Both the position numbers and the translations under genes were made by a program. From positions 1 to 35,882 of the IMG/VR virus record IMGVR_UViG_3300023198_000132: a stretch of 35,882 nucleotides of DNA; one strand, given 5' to 3'. Shown here one piece after another: positions 26,201 through 33,759 of the stretch. The stretch comes from a virus. Every line of letters starts with the position of its first letter. The stretch's first letter is position 1. The notes beneath the pieces are model-generated. The model had not been told where the DNA came from and did no database searches. It saw nothing but the letters and a program-made list of their open reading frames with translations.

Positions 26201-29200
26201 GAACACTACAAAAATTTGAAGCTGGAGAAGGGGAGGTTGTTTCAGCCGAAACAAAGTCTAGCGCTAAACAAAAACCAACAGTATTACAAACAATAAACCA
26301 ATTAATACCGGAAGGTGTTAAAACCAAAGCAGAATTACAAAAGCCTAGAGTGTTTAATCGTATATACGAAGCTACACTTGAAAACGGAGCTATAAGTAAT
26401 TATGTAAAATCTCGAAGCGAGAATAAAGCTGTTTACGAAAAGGCAATAGAAAGCATTCAAGAAAGATTGATTAATTATGATCCAGCAGCTGTTCGAAAGA
26501 AAGCTAATGGACAACCAATTACTTTCGGTGAATTTATATTTGCTAACACTAACTTTGGTAAATTAGACGCTAAAAAGAAATTAGCAATTGAATCTAAAGA
26601 AGCAAAAGAAAAAACCAGTGTAGATAGTAAAGAAGCTAAACAAGTAGCGGACGTGTCAGAGGCTCCTGTTCGTGTTGCAGAAAAACCTAAGTATAAGAAC
26701 TTAGTTCAAAGTAAAGTGGTCAGCACAGATGCCTTAAAAAGCATTTCAGGTAAGGTTGGGAAGATAGTTAGAACGCTTAAATCAAGAATGGATGCTAAAA
26801 CATCTATTAATAAAACTATTTCTCCGTTAATCGCTGAGATTAAGAAGGAAATGGGTAAGCAAGCTGATATCGATTTAAAGAAAGAGATTGGTGGTAAAAA
26901 AGACGACCAGATAAAAAAGTATTTGTTAGCAAACAAGAAAGCAATTCTTGAGAACATGACAACTACATGGCTAATGCAAGCGATGCCTGGCGCAATCCAA
27001 AAGCAAGTTGATGGTAAGTTCACTTCAGATTGGAAAGGAAAGAAAATAGATAGAGAAAAAGTTAGCACAAATGCTGCTGGTAAAACATCTGGAGCAGAAA
27101 TAGTTAGAAGATTACCAAATCCAAGTGTAAGTTTAGACGATGCTACCTATTTAGGGTATATTATAGACGACAAAGGCGCGCCAATTAGAGGACGTAAAGA
27201 ATCTTTAGCTAAAGCAATGGCTGAAGAGATTTCTTTTGACATATTTTCTCAGCAAATAAAAGATCCCGAAAGCGATATAAGCAAAGCTTTTGAGACTAAT
27301 CAAGAAAGGCTAGGTGTTGTAATAGCTGAAAACATTGTAGAGGATCTTACAAGACAAATAGATAGAGGTACAGTTAAGTTCTCTGCTAAAATAATTAATC
27401 ACAATAAAGAAAATCCAAATTTTATACCAGATTTTCTTGAAGATATGCGATCAGCTACGTTTCAGCAAATATTTAGTGAAAACTACAGGAATGGAGTTAA
27501 TAGACCTTGGTTTGATTCAGCGATAAAATACTTTGAACAAAAGTACCCTAAAGGATCAGAAGAGCGTAGCTTAACTATTAATGCTGTAAAAGATATAGCT
27601 AATGATTTCGCAATGAAAAACAGTAATAAAAAACCTGTTGAAGTTGCTGTATTGAGAGCTGCGCAAGATCCAGAGCAATGGCAAGAGGCTTTAGATGCTG
27701 TTAATGAAAAGGTTGAAGACGCTTTAACGCTTGGAACGGCTTACGATACTGTTGGAATGATTTACACCGGTAGAACTAATCAATTTGACGACGCTAGTCT
27801 TGATGGAATAAATGAAGCAAGATACGCTTTAAAAGCATTGATAGACTCCCTAGCCGAAAAAGGAATGACTAGGAACGAAATAAGAGCCGCTTTAAAAGAT
27901 GCTTACGTAGGTCCCGGAGGTATCGGTAAGTTTACAGTAGGCAGCAAAGACGCATTGCTAACCCTTACAGATGAAAACCTAGGAGAATTTAAAGGTGGCT
28001 CCAGAGGGGCTATTGTTTTGAATGCTACTGATTTTGACAATAACTTCCTGAAAGACGTGAAGAATGAAGGGCCTAAAGTGGTTAATGATTCTAATATTTT
28101 TAAGAAAGATTACTGGACAAAACCGACTAGTAAGTTCAATAAAATGGACTCTAAAGGACAGTGGGGTTTTCTTAATAACTTATTCAATCAAGGTATTAAA
28201 AATCAAGTAAAGCTAGAAAACACAATAGAGTCTATAAAAGATTTAGATGTTTCAGCTGCTAATAAAAGATGGTTAATAAGAGGTTTGTTCGCTGCAATGC
28301 CTGCATTAGGTAAAGCAACATCAACAACTAGATACGTTCTTGTAAATAATGATGGTAGTTTAGTTTCTTTTGAAGAATTGAAAAGAAAAGGCTTAGCTGC
28401 TAAAGACGATAAAGGTGTATTTGAACACACAAAACCTGCTAATAGAGTGTCAGTAGCTGCTTATGCTTATGCTATTGCACCTAGTAAGGCAACCAAAACC
28501 GCACTTGATAACGAGTTAAAGGATTTTGATTCAGCTTTGATATCTGAAAAGATGGATAAAGTTTTAGTAGGTCTAAAATTACAATCTAAAATGGGGCTTG
28601 GTTATAAGGTAGGTACTGGGCCAATGCTTAGTAGATACAGGGAGCTTATTGCTGAACTGGATTCTAAAGGTGTTTATTTCTATGATATAAAGACAAACAA
28701 AAAGATATTACCCGCCACAAAGTTTAATGATGCTTTTTTAGCTACAGCCAAAGCGGGATTAAAATCTTCTGCAAAAATTTCTGGCGTAACAGAAGGTGGG
28801 GCTTCTACTTTTGTACCAAACGTTAAAGGAGGGTTCAGTAAAAGTTCTACTGGACTGAAAGCTATATTTATGGTTGGTGGTCCTGGAGCTGGTAAAACTA
28901 ATGTCGGTAAAGGATTACAGTTAGGTAGACGTGGTTATAAAGTAGTTAATCAAGATATTGCTTTAGAGGCTATGAAAACAGAAGTTGGATTACCAGCTAA
29001 AGAATCTGACTATGATGCAGAGCAAAGATCTACAAGATCTAAAATTGGAGCTGCTGCTAGAAAAGCTGCTGTAGCAAAGTTTGACAAGTACGCCGACAAT
29101 GGTAACGGAATGGTTATCGACGGTACTGGAGCATCATACAATGCTACTACAAAAAAAATTAAAGCATTACAAGCTAAAGGTTTTGAGGTACATATGGTTG

Positions 29201-31734
29201 TAGCTAATACTCCTTTGTCAACAGCTATAGAAAGAAATAGAGCTAGAACAGAGAGATCATTACCAGACTTTGTAGTACAAAAAACGTACGATCAAGTTCA
29301 AGAAAGTTTAATGAAGTATAGAGAAGATTTTGGAGATCGCTTATACGAGATTAATACGGAGTCAATTAAATTCGGGGAAGCACTTCCTAGCGAATTCTTA
29401 AAGCAAGTTCACAATGGTATAAACAAAAACATTGTAACACTTAATTCGTCGGTTAAATCTAGCGTTAAGTTAAGCAAAGAGTTTAACAACATGATCGAGC
29501 GGGGTACTGGTACTCTATCGGATGCTAAGTTTTCTAGTGTAGTAGCTAAAAGAAGAGGCGCAAGAAAAGGTAGATTTAAAGTATGGATGCCTACATCACT
29601 AGATGACTTTAAAGGGCTAACGTCGTATGTTTTCGCAGGTAAAGGTAGACAAGGAGACGCTGATCAAAAGTGGTTTCAAGACAACTTAATAGACCCTTAT
29701 TTTAAAGGTATTGCAGCTATTGAAGTTGCTAGACAGACAATGACAGATGATTTTAAAGCATTAAACAAAATGTTTAAACCTGTTGTAAAGTCTCTAGGCA
29801 AATTGACGAAAGACGGTGATTATACTAATGATCAAGCAATAAGAATATATTTATGGGATAAAGCTGGGTACGAAATACCTGGTCTAAGTAAAAGGGATTT
29901 ATCTAAGATGCTTAAGCATATAGAAAATAATCCAGATCTTAAAGCCTATGCAGATGCAGCACTAGTAATCTCAAAACAAGATAAATGGGTAAAACCAGGC
30001 TCTTTCTGGGATGCTCAAACTATATTATCTGATCTTGGTAACATGACTGAGAAGACCGGTAGAAAAGAATATATTGCTGAGTTTATTGAAAATTCAAAAG
30101 AGATATTTAGTGTAGATAACTTGAACAAGATTGAAGCCGTATATGGCACAAGACAAGCGGATGCTTTAAAAGATATACTTTATAGAATGGAGAACGGTAC
30201 AAACCGTCCTTCAGGAATGAATAAGAATGCAAATAGATTTAATAACTGGGTAAACAACTCGATTGGGTCTATCATGTTCTTCAACAGAAGATCTGCATTA
30301 CTACAAACATTGTCTACTGTTAACTTTATTAATTGGTCTGATAATAATCCAGCTAAGGCTGCTTTAGCATTTGCTAATCAACCACAATTCTGGAAAGATT
30401 TTTCAACGCTGTTTAACTCCCCTAAATTAAAGCAACGTAGATCAGGTTTAAAATCAGATATTAACGAAGCAGAGATTGCTAGTGCTGTTAAAGGCTCTAA
30501 AAATAAAGCTGTTGCTGCTTTAAGTTGGTTATTAAAGAAAGGATTTACACCAACACAAATGGCGGATAGTTTTGCTATTGCTTCAGGTGGAGCTACATTC
30601 TATAGAAATAGAGTAAATTCTTATTTAAAAGAGCAGGCACCAGACAAAGAGTTGACTAAGCAGAACAGAAAAATGACGTATGGCCCTAAGTATACTAGGG
30701 AACAAGCTGAACAAAAAGCGTTTGAGGACTTTAGTAAAATATCAGAAGAAACACAGCAATCAGGTGATCCAGCTTTAATATCATCGGATCAAGCAAGTAC
30801 TGTAGGTAGAATGTTGTTGGCGTTTCAGAATACGCCAATACAGCTAAATAGATCTATAAAGAAATCTGCGCAAAACATATATAACAGACGTAGAGTTCCT
30901 GGATTAAACCAGTTTCAAAGCGATGTTACTCATTTGAGTCAGATCATTTATTACGGAGCTATTCAGAACATTATATTTTCAACGTTGCAAAACGCATTGT
31001 TTGCGCTGTTGCCAGGTTTTGATGATGAAGAGCCAACAGACGAAGAACTTGCTGCTAAGCTAGGTGAAAAATCTAATAGAATTTTAAACGGTATTATAAG
31101 TACTACTTTAAAAGGAGGGTTTGGTATACCAGGAGCTGTTGTAGATACTATCAAAAACGTTATTCAAGAGTACAATAAGCAGGATGAAAAAGGGTTTACG
31201 GGAGATCATACCTACACAATACTGCAAGCAGCTAACTTAGCCCCACCAATTGGTTCTAAGCTTAGTAAAATATATAAAGGAATTCAAGCTAAAAGATTCA
31301 ATAAAGACGTGATTGAAAATAGAGGGTACGATGTGGTTTATGACGGTAGATTCAATATTTCACCAGCGTACTCTGTATTAGGTAACGTAGTAGAAGGTAC
31401 TACTAACTTTCCAATGGCTAGAGCTGTTGATGAATTAAACTCTATAACAGAAGCTTTTGACACAAGAAACACCGTGATGCAACGTATAGCATTAGGTTTA
31501 GGCTGGAAAGCTTGGAATGTAGGCGCAACAAACGAAGAGCATATACTTATTAAGACCAACGCTAAGTTAGATAAAAAGGAAAAGAAGAAGGAAGAAAGAG
31601 CTAAGGGAAAAAAGAAAAAAGCTAAGAAAGCAAAAGACTATAGCGATGTTCCTTTCCATAAATTACCGCCAAAAGAAAAAGCAAAGAGATTAGCTCGCAA
31701 GCGTGCAGAAATTGCTAAATCAAAAAACAAATAA
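23209..31734 (+). CDS. giant multidomain (polyvalent-type) protein with HExxH motif and zeta-toxin-like kinase domain
   Basis: A 2841-aa protein that fills a quarter of the window. The N-terminal ~390 residues are acidic, with a low-complexity segment. Hydrophobic patches follow near residues 395-425 and 491-515. A zincin-like motif HEFLH lies at 866-870 (GKHEFLHKVLKR). A P-loop GGPGAGKT at 1890-1897 starts a zeta-toxin/polynucleotide-kinase-like domain with VIDGTGASYN and MVVANTPLSTAIERNRAR downstream. The C-terminal part has a helical region (FWKDFSTLFNSPKLKQRRSG; MLLAFQNTPIQLNRS), a hydrophobic segment near 2580-2605 and a Lys-rich tail. Such combinations are known as polyvalent proteins, carried in virions and delivered into the host. 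No RNA polymerase signature was found. An ejected effector/core role is the best inference. Confidence 0.85.
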   Translation: MANIDPIYKLNGKEFTKEQLEASASYHSLSFDDYVSSRNFEIIQPEDFQNGAAENNAPVVPKNNQALNNGGSVSENGSSDLPGNLEFGEAVDFDFNNPYSEPKKERRYIQFKSGRVYEDTYLSELEENPTDEYNREKPKTFEEYAEQMGGSSSSIRIYKPDTFVKEQKSVDARVIEAINSKFEQTEEQKLEKRAKAEEMFVPQADRPTHMVFTGDYSPPESIVTKNEDYDKYVGIAKNKLGNNASEDEILSVAKNLYVDASVKPQIAKNIEQSLKDGAYDQGSKDFLNEADSDFIKKAAAREYKTKNKAQQANVAKLESMGVLMKATIAEMEALQKQSYSLDTFDAEAARERYKYLRSTLEVASENYNEFYNNSYLVVNEELEGLADIVDVTKRAYGIGNVLAANVVATTSELIGGALKAPEWLGTIIESAITGEEYNNTWMAQNTGMLSEALLDTEMIRGAVAKPVDVADIGSDGTNLGYWMTDLIGNQIPTAATMIAFPASSLYVMGASAAGQKANDMAGLMESSEADYNNWQMLLAPAIVGTLETVTEKISLGQLKHVGKVFQGKNSVLKEATDYIQNRVLNKNYFVDVLGEGASEGLNQLGGNITDKYLLKDKNVHIWDGVGNAVASGGFMSGVVYKAPSIGVKMLNPFASSDLKPNIYANIVMQNKLAKEMLNKDISPNIKSSLKQAYDKLNEANNKLLNDQFKTIDALNDDQKTELIEIDKAKAKALLELQDINGFDNMSDSVKQNLIEGKESEINSLAANKEKILSTVGADADVALTKSLIEGAKDGSSVMVFEDDTKTKVTAAQKQYDFLISVGLSEAQAEAKKNDYGLFVQDKDGNDILVINKASALEDKVVTTGKHEFLHKVLKRAIAKDPSLAENMGNMLLTEIANNPSIITERGKQAIKQYKERADDVNDSTTQSDYFEEIITVFAESMNPEAASQADTFTSKIADIVRRAMNSLGIRNVKFKTSKDVVNFIKDYNRDFASGKLSRTLQKFEAGEGEVVSAETKSSAKQKPTVLQTINQLIPEGVKTKAELQKPRVFNRIYEATLENGAISNYVKSRSENKAVYEKAIESIQERLINYDPAAVRKKANGQPITFGEFIFANTNFGKLDAKKKLAIESKEAKEKTSVDSKEAKQVADVSEAPVRVAEKPKYKNLVQSKVVSTDALKSISGKVGKIVRTLKSRMDAKTSINKTISPLIAEIKKEMGKQADIDLKKEIGGKKDDQIKKYLLANKKAILENMTTTWLMQAMPGAIQKQVDGKFTSDWKGKKIDREKVSTNAAGKTSGAEIVRRLPNPSVSLDDATYLGYIIDDKGAPIRGRKESLAKAMAEEISFDIFSQQIKDPESDISKAFETNQERLGVVIAENIVEDLTRQIDRGTVKFSAKIINHNKENPNFIPDFLEDMRSATFQQIFSENYRNGVNRPWFDSAIKYFEQKYPKGSEERSLTINAVKDIANDFAMKNSNKKPVEVAVLRAAQDPEQWQEALDAVNEKVEDALTLGTAYDTVGMIYTGRTNQFDDASLDGINEARYALKALIDSLAEKGMTRNEIRAALKDAYVGPGGIGKFTVGSKDALLTLTDENLGEFKGGSRGAIVLNATDFDNNFLKDVKNEGPKVVNDSNIFKKDYWTKPTSKFNKMDSKGQWGFLNNLFNQGIKNQVKLENTIESIKDLDVSAANKRWLIRGLFAAMPALGKATSTTRYVLVNNDGSLVSFEELKRKGLAAKDDKGVFEHTKPANRVSVAAYAYAIAPSKATKTALDNELKDFDSALISEKMDKVLVGLKLQSKMGLGYKVGTGPMLSRYRELIAELDSKGVYFYDIKTNKKILPATKFNDAFLATAKAGLKSSAKISGVTEGGASTFVPNVKGGFSKSSTGLKAIFMVGGPGAGKTNVGKGLQLGRRGYKVVNQDIALEAMKTEVGLPAKESDYDAEQRSTRSKIGAAARKAAVAKFDKYADNGNGMVIDGTGASYNATTKKIKALQAKGFEVHMVVANTPLSTAIERNRARTERSLPDFVVQKTYDQVQESLMKYREDFGDRLYEINTESIKFGEALPSEFLKQVHNGINKNIVTLNSSVKSSVKLSKEFNNMIERGTGTLSDAKFSSVVAKRRGARKGRFKVWMPTSLDDFKGLTSYVFAGKGRQGDADQKWFQDNLIDPYFKGIAAIEVARQTMTDDFKALNKMFKPVVKSLGKLTKDGDYTNDQAIRIYLWDKAGYEIPGLSKRDLSKMLKHIENNPDLKAYADAALVISKQDKWVKPGSFWDAQTILSDLGNMTEKTGRKEYIAEFIENSKEIFSVDNLNKIEAVYGTRQADALKDILYRMENGTNRPSGMNKNANRFNNWVNNSIGSIMFFNRRSALLQTLSTVNFINWSDNNPAKAALAFANQPQFWKDFSTLFNSPKLKQRRSGLKSDINEAEIASAVKGSKNKAVAALSWLLKKGFTPTQMADSFAIASGGATFYRNRVNSYLKEQAPDKELTKQNRKMTYGPKYTREQAEQKAFEDFSKISEETQQSGDPALISSDQASTVGRMLLAFQNTPIQLNRSIKKSAQNIYNRRRVPGLNQFQSDVTHLSQIIYYGAIQNIIFSTLQNALFALLPGFDDEEPTDEELAAKLGEKSNRILNGIISTTLKGGFGIPGAVVDTIKNVIQEYNKQDEKGFTGDHTYTILQAANLAPPIGSKLSKIYKGIQAKRFNKDVIENRGYDVVYDGRFNISPAYSVLGNVVEGTTNFPMARAVDELNSITEAFDTRNTVMQRIALGLGWKAWNVGATNEEHILIKTNAKLDKKEKKKEERAKGKKKKAKKAKDYSDVPFHKLPPKEKAKRLARKRAEIAKSKNK

Positions 31735-31737
31735 CTT

Positions 31738-31896
31738 ATGAGTATACCAATAACGTCAAGAGTACAAAGCGCAAGATCTAAAGTAAAATTTCCCAAAGGA
31801 ATGGAAATATCTATAAGCGCAGACGGAACCGGACCAGCGGTGCCAGATACAAACCCATCACCCGCTAAAAAATATGGGTGTAACAGAAAAAAATAA
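31738..31896 (+). CDS. 52-residue protein with SPAKK motif
   Basis: A short frame starting three bases after the giant-gene stop, with the leader AACTTATG. It encodes MSIPITSRVQSARSKVKFP and ends with NPSPAKKYGCNRKK. Residues 41-45 are SPAKK, the same motif as in other small proteins of the window, which supports this being a gene despite its length. It has a single Cys near the C-terminus and a basic tail. It occupies what would otherwise be a gap before the next gene. Function unknown. Confidence 0.55.
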   Translation: MSIPITSRVQSARSKVKFPKGMEISISADGTGPAVPDTNPSPAKKYGCNRKK

Positions 31897-31907
31897 AGTA
31901 AGATAAT

Positions 31908-32189
31908 ATGGCAAACAAAATTAGCGAAAGCACAGAAGTAACTCTTGACATTAAAACAATAGCTCTAGTAGTCGGAGGAGCTATATCATTTGCAGGGTTG
32001 TATTTTACTTTGAAAAAAGATATTGAGTTAGCTAAAGAACTACCTGAACCTACTATCACTAGGACAGAGTACGATCTTAAAGATCAGTTAGTTAGAGAAA
32101 CCATAATGACCACTCAAGATAAGGTTGAGGAGAATAGCAAGAAGTTAGATAAAATAGATGAGAAGTTGTATAAAATAATTCAAAGATAA
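31908..32189 (+). CDS. small membrane protein with coiled-coil tail (holin-like candidate)
   Basis: A 93-aa protein. One transmembrane helix (IALVVGGAISFAGLYFTL, about residues 18-35) is followed by a charged, helical tail ending in KVEENSKKLDKIDEKLYKI, a coiled coil. The single membrane span, its short size and its place two genes before an M15 peptidase suggest a holin-like or spanin-like lysis protein. The long cytoplasmic coiled coil is equally compatible with a membrane anchor of an assembly factor. The motif evidence for holin activity is weak. Confidence 0.6.
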   Translation: MANKISESTEVTLDIKTIALVVGGAISFAGLYFTLKKDIELAKELPEPTITRTEYDLKDQLVRETIMTTQDKVEENSKKLDKIDEKLYKIIQR

Positions 32190-32194
32190 GCAAG

Positions 32195-32509
32195 ATGAAA
32201 AATACTTTAATTATATTAATTACAATGCTTTCTATCAGCTGCTACTCTCAAAAATATACTTTACTTGAGATCAACGCTAAATGGAATGGCAAAAACAATC
32301 TAAAGCAAACAAAGATTGGTGGCATAAGAATTAACTTTGGATGGTTAGAAGATCAGCCTAAGAAAATGCAAGCCAAAATAAGATCCGTGCCTATTTTAGT
32401 TTTATTTAACAATGGTAAACCTGTTTATCAGTGGGTGGCAGGAATTAATTTTAAACTTGAAGTTACAGAAGAGCAATTTGAAAAAGTAATTAATAAACTT
32501 AAAAATTAA
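32195..32509 (+). CDS. secreted thioredoxin-fold protein lacking the active-site cysteines
   Basis: A 104-aa protein with an N-terminal signal peptide (MKNTLIILITMLSISCYSQ; possibly lipid-modified at Cys 16, though the lipobox is weak). The body follows the thioredoxin order: strand YTLLEINAKW, helix, strand, then the cis-proline segment SVPILVLFNNGKPV at residues 64-77 and helix EEQFEKVINKL. The active-site position W-C-G-P-C-K is replaced by W-N-G-K-N-N (residues 30-35), so redox chemistry is not expected. It overlaps the M15 peptidase start by one base, so it may be co-expressed with lysis genes. The fold is inferred from pattern. Confidence 0.6.
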   Translation: MKNTLIILITMLSISCYSQKYTLLEINAKWNGKNNLKQTKIGGIRINFGWLEDQPKKMQAKIRSVPILVLFNNGKPVYQWVAGINFKLEVTEEQFEKVINKLKN

Positions 32510-32892
32510 TGAAATTAACAGAAAATTTTAGCTTAGAAGAGTTTGAATGCAATTGCGGGTGTGTCATGCCTAAGTTTGTTGAGGAAAATGTAGTAAAATT
32601 GGCAGATAATTTGCAGACGTTAAGAACAGTTATTCTTAAACCTATAAAAATAACAAATGCTTACCGTTGTAAATCTCACAATGCAAAAGTTGGCGGAGCT
32701 AAAGCTTCACAGCATTTATTAGGCAAGGCTGCTGATTTGCAGGTGGAAGGTGAATCTCCTGACAGTGTAGCTGATGCAATAGACGACTTAATGAAAGCGG
32801 AAGTTTTTGATCTAGGCGGACTTGGAAGATACAATACGTTTACACATGTTGACATCCGAGGTACTAAAGCGAGGTGGAATAATAAAAAATAA
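32509..32892 (+). CDS. M15-family peptidase, putative endolysin
   Basis: A 127-aa peptidase of the M15 (VanY-like, D-Ala-D-Ala/L-Ala-D-Glu) group that should cleave peptidoglycan cross-links at lysis. Zinc-ligand motifs are present: SQHLLGKAADL with His 69 and Asp 76, then THVDI with His 113 and Asp 115. A CxCxC cluster ECNCGC at residues 13-18 is frequent in these short forms. There is no signal peptide, so a holin or another export route would be needed. The start ATG shares a base with the previous stop, which suggests co-translation. The small SPAKK genes lie directly downstream. Confidence 0.86.
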   Translation: MKLTENFSLEEFECNCGCVMPKFVEENVVKLADNLQTLRTVILKPIKITNAYRCKSHNAKVGGAKASQHLLGKAADLQVEGESPDSVADAIDDLMKAEVFDLGGLGRYNTFTHVDIRGTKARWNNKK

Positions 32893-32898
32893 ACTAAT

Positions 32899-33051
32899 AT
32901 GAGAACAAAAGGAATTGGTCCTCAAGGGCTAGGATTGCTGGGTAACAACGGATACCACATTGGATCTCCTGCTAAAAAAGCTTGTTGGAAAAATTATAAA
33001 AGAAAGCCTGGCACTGAAGTAGGTACTAAAGGAAGTTGCATTAAAAAATAA
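32899..33051 (+). CDS. 50-residue basic protein with SPAKK motif
   Basis: A short gene following the M15 stop by six bases. It encodes MRTKGIGPQGLGLLGN, GSPAKKACWKNYKRKPG and a C-terminal TKGSCIKK with a second Cys. The motif KGxGPxGLG and SPAKK are shared with the next gene (KGVGPNGLG, SSPAKK), which makes the two likely paralogues and supports both as real genes. Function unknown; disorder and basic charge dominate. Confidence 0.6.
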   Translation: MRTKGIGPQGLGLLGNNGYHIGSPAKKACWKNYKRKPGTEVGTKGSCIKK

Positions 33052-33056
33052 ATAAT

Positions 33057-33452
33057 ATGTATAAAGGATTTAAAGGTGTAGGACCTAATGGATTGGGTGG
33101 TGCTAAGAAACAATCAAGCTGCGGATGTAGTTCAGACTGCGGATGTAGTTCTCCGGCTAAAAAAACAAAAAGCAAATCGTATTCTCCTCCAAAAAATAAA
33201 AAATCTGGAAACTTTGCAGAAGTTAAAAAAGGTGGTGGCACAGGTAAAGATGCTGGCGGTGGAATGACAGCTAAAGGTGTTGCTAATTATAATAAGAAAA
33301 CAGGGGGTAATCTAAAGACAGCTGTAACTAAAAAGCCGTCTGAAATGGATCCTGATAGTAAAGATGCTAAAAGAAGAAAATCATTCTGTGCTAGATCTAA
33401 AGGCTGGAGCTCTGAAAGAGGTAAAGCCGCTAGAAGAAAATGGAATTGTTAA
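33057..33452 (+). CDS. Cys- and Lys-rich protein (DUF6321-like C-terminus)
   Basis: A 131-aa protein with two parts. The N-terminus has KGVGPNGLGGAKK, then CGCSSDCGCSSPAKKTK. The C-terminal part has GGGMTAKGVANYNKKTGGNL, SEMDPDSKDAKRRKSFCARS and the final KAARRKWNC. That last block matches a marine-phage family I associate with DUF6321 (KGxAxYN...GxNL...KRRKSFCAR...ARRKWNC). No enzymatic function is known to me. The Cys clusters (CGCSSDCGC) suggest metal binding. It is preceded closely by its paralogue-like gene. Confidence 0.68.
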   Translation: MYKGFKGVGPNGLGGAKKQSSCGCSSDCGCSSPAKKTKSKSYSPPKNKKSGNFAEVKKGGGTGKDAGGGMTAKGVANYNKKTGGNLKTAVTKKPSEMDPDSKDAKRRKSFCARSKGWSSERGKAARRKWNC

Positions 33453-33469
33453 AATAAAAACAAATAAAA

Positions 33470-33706
33470 ATGAGAAATTTAAACTTAAGACAACAATTAA
33501 AAGAGTTTAGCAAAAGAAAAAAAGTTTCTATATTAAATTCAAAACCTCCAGTAGATCCGGATGCTCCGGGAACACCAGGTAAACCAGGATACGAGCCTCC
33601 TGTAAATAGAGAAGATTTAGACGATAAAGGCAAAAAACTTTTTGATGCTAATCAGAAAAAAATAAAAAATAAAGTAAAAAAAAATAAAGTAAAAAAGAAA
33701 AAGTAA
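33470..33706 (+). CDS. small Pro/Gly- and Lys-rich protein
   Basis: A 78-aa protein with an N-terminal basic helix (RNLNLRQQLKEFSKRKKVS), a Pro/Gly-rich centre (DPDAPGTPGKPGYEPP) like a collagen-like linker, and a polylysine C-terminus (KIKNKVKKNKVKKKK). No family is recognised. It is the last rightward gene, ending two bases before the convergent terminator stem. Its A-rich 3' end supplies the U-tract of the minus-strand terminator. Confidence 0.5.
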   Translation: MRNLNLRQQLKEFSKRKKVSILNSKPPVDPDAPGTPGKPGYEPPVNREDLDDKGKKLFDANQKKIKNKVKKNKVKKKK

Positions 33707-33708
33707 AA

Positions 33709-33741
33709 AATAATGCCGCTAATTAATTTAGCGGCATTATT
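33709..33741. terminator. strong bidirectional transcription terminator
   Basis: AATAATGCCGCTAA, a five-base loop TTAAT, then TTAGCGGCATTATT forms a perfect 14-bp stem. On the minus strand the stem is followed by a T-rich tract (from TTTTACTTTTTTCTTTTT read on that strand), so it should stop the nrd transcript. The plus strand side is followed by AATTATATGTAT, weaker. It lies between convergent operons, in the right place for both. Confidence 0.85.
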
Positions 33742-33759
33742 AATTATATGTATAGCATA

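Noticed and set aside
23209-31734. Giant protein as a virion RNA polymerase, as in N4 or crAss-like phages.
   Set aside because: I found neither a DxDGD two-barrel motif nor clear single-subunit polymerase motifs; zincin and P-loop motifs fit the polyvalent type better.
33057-33241. Minus-strand frame opposite the Cys-rich gene.
   Set aside because: It is a short shadow frame; the plus frame has clear repeated motifs and a conserved-looking C-terminus.
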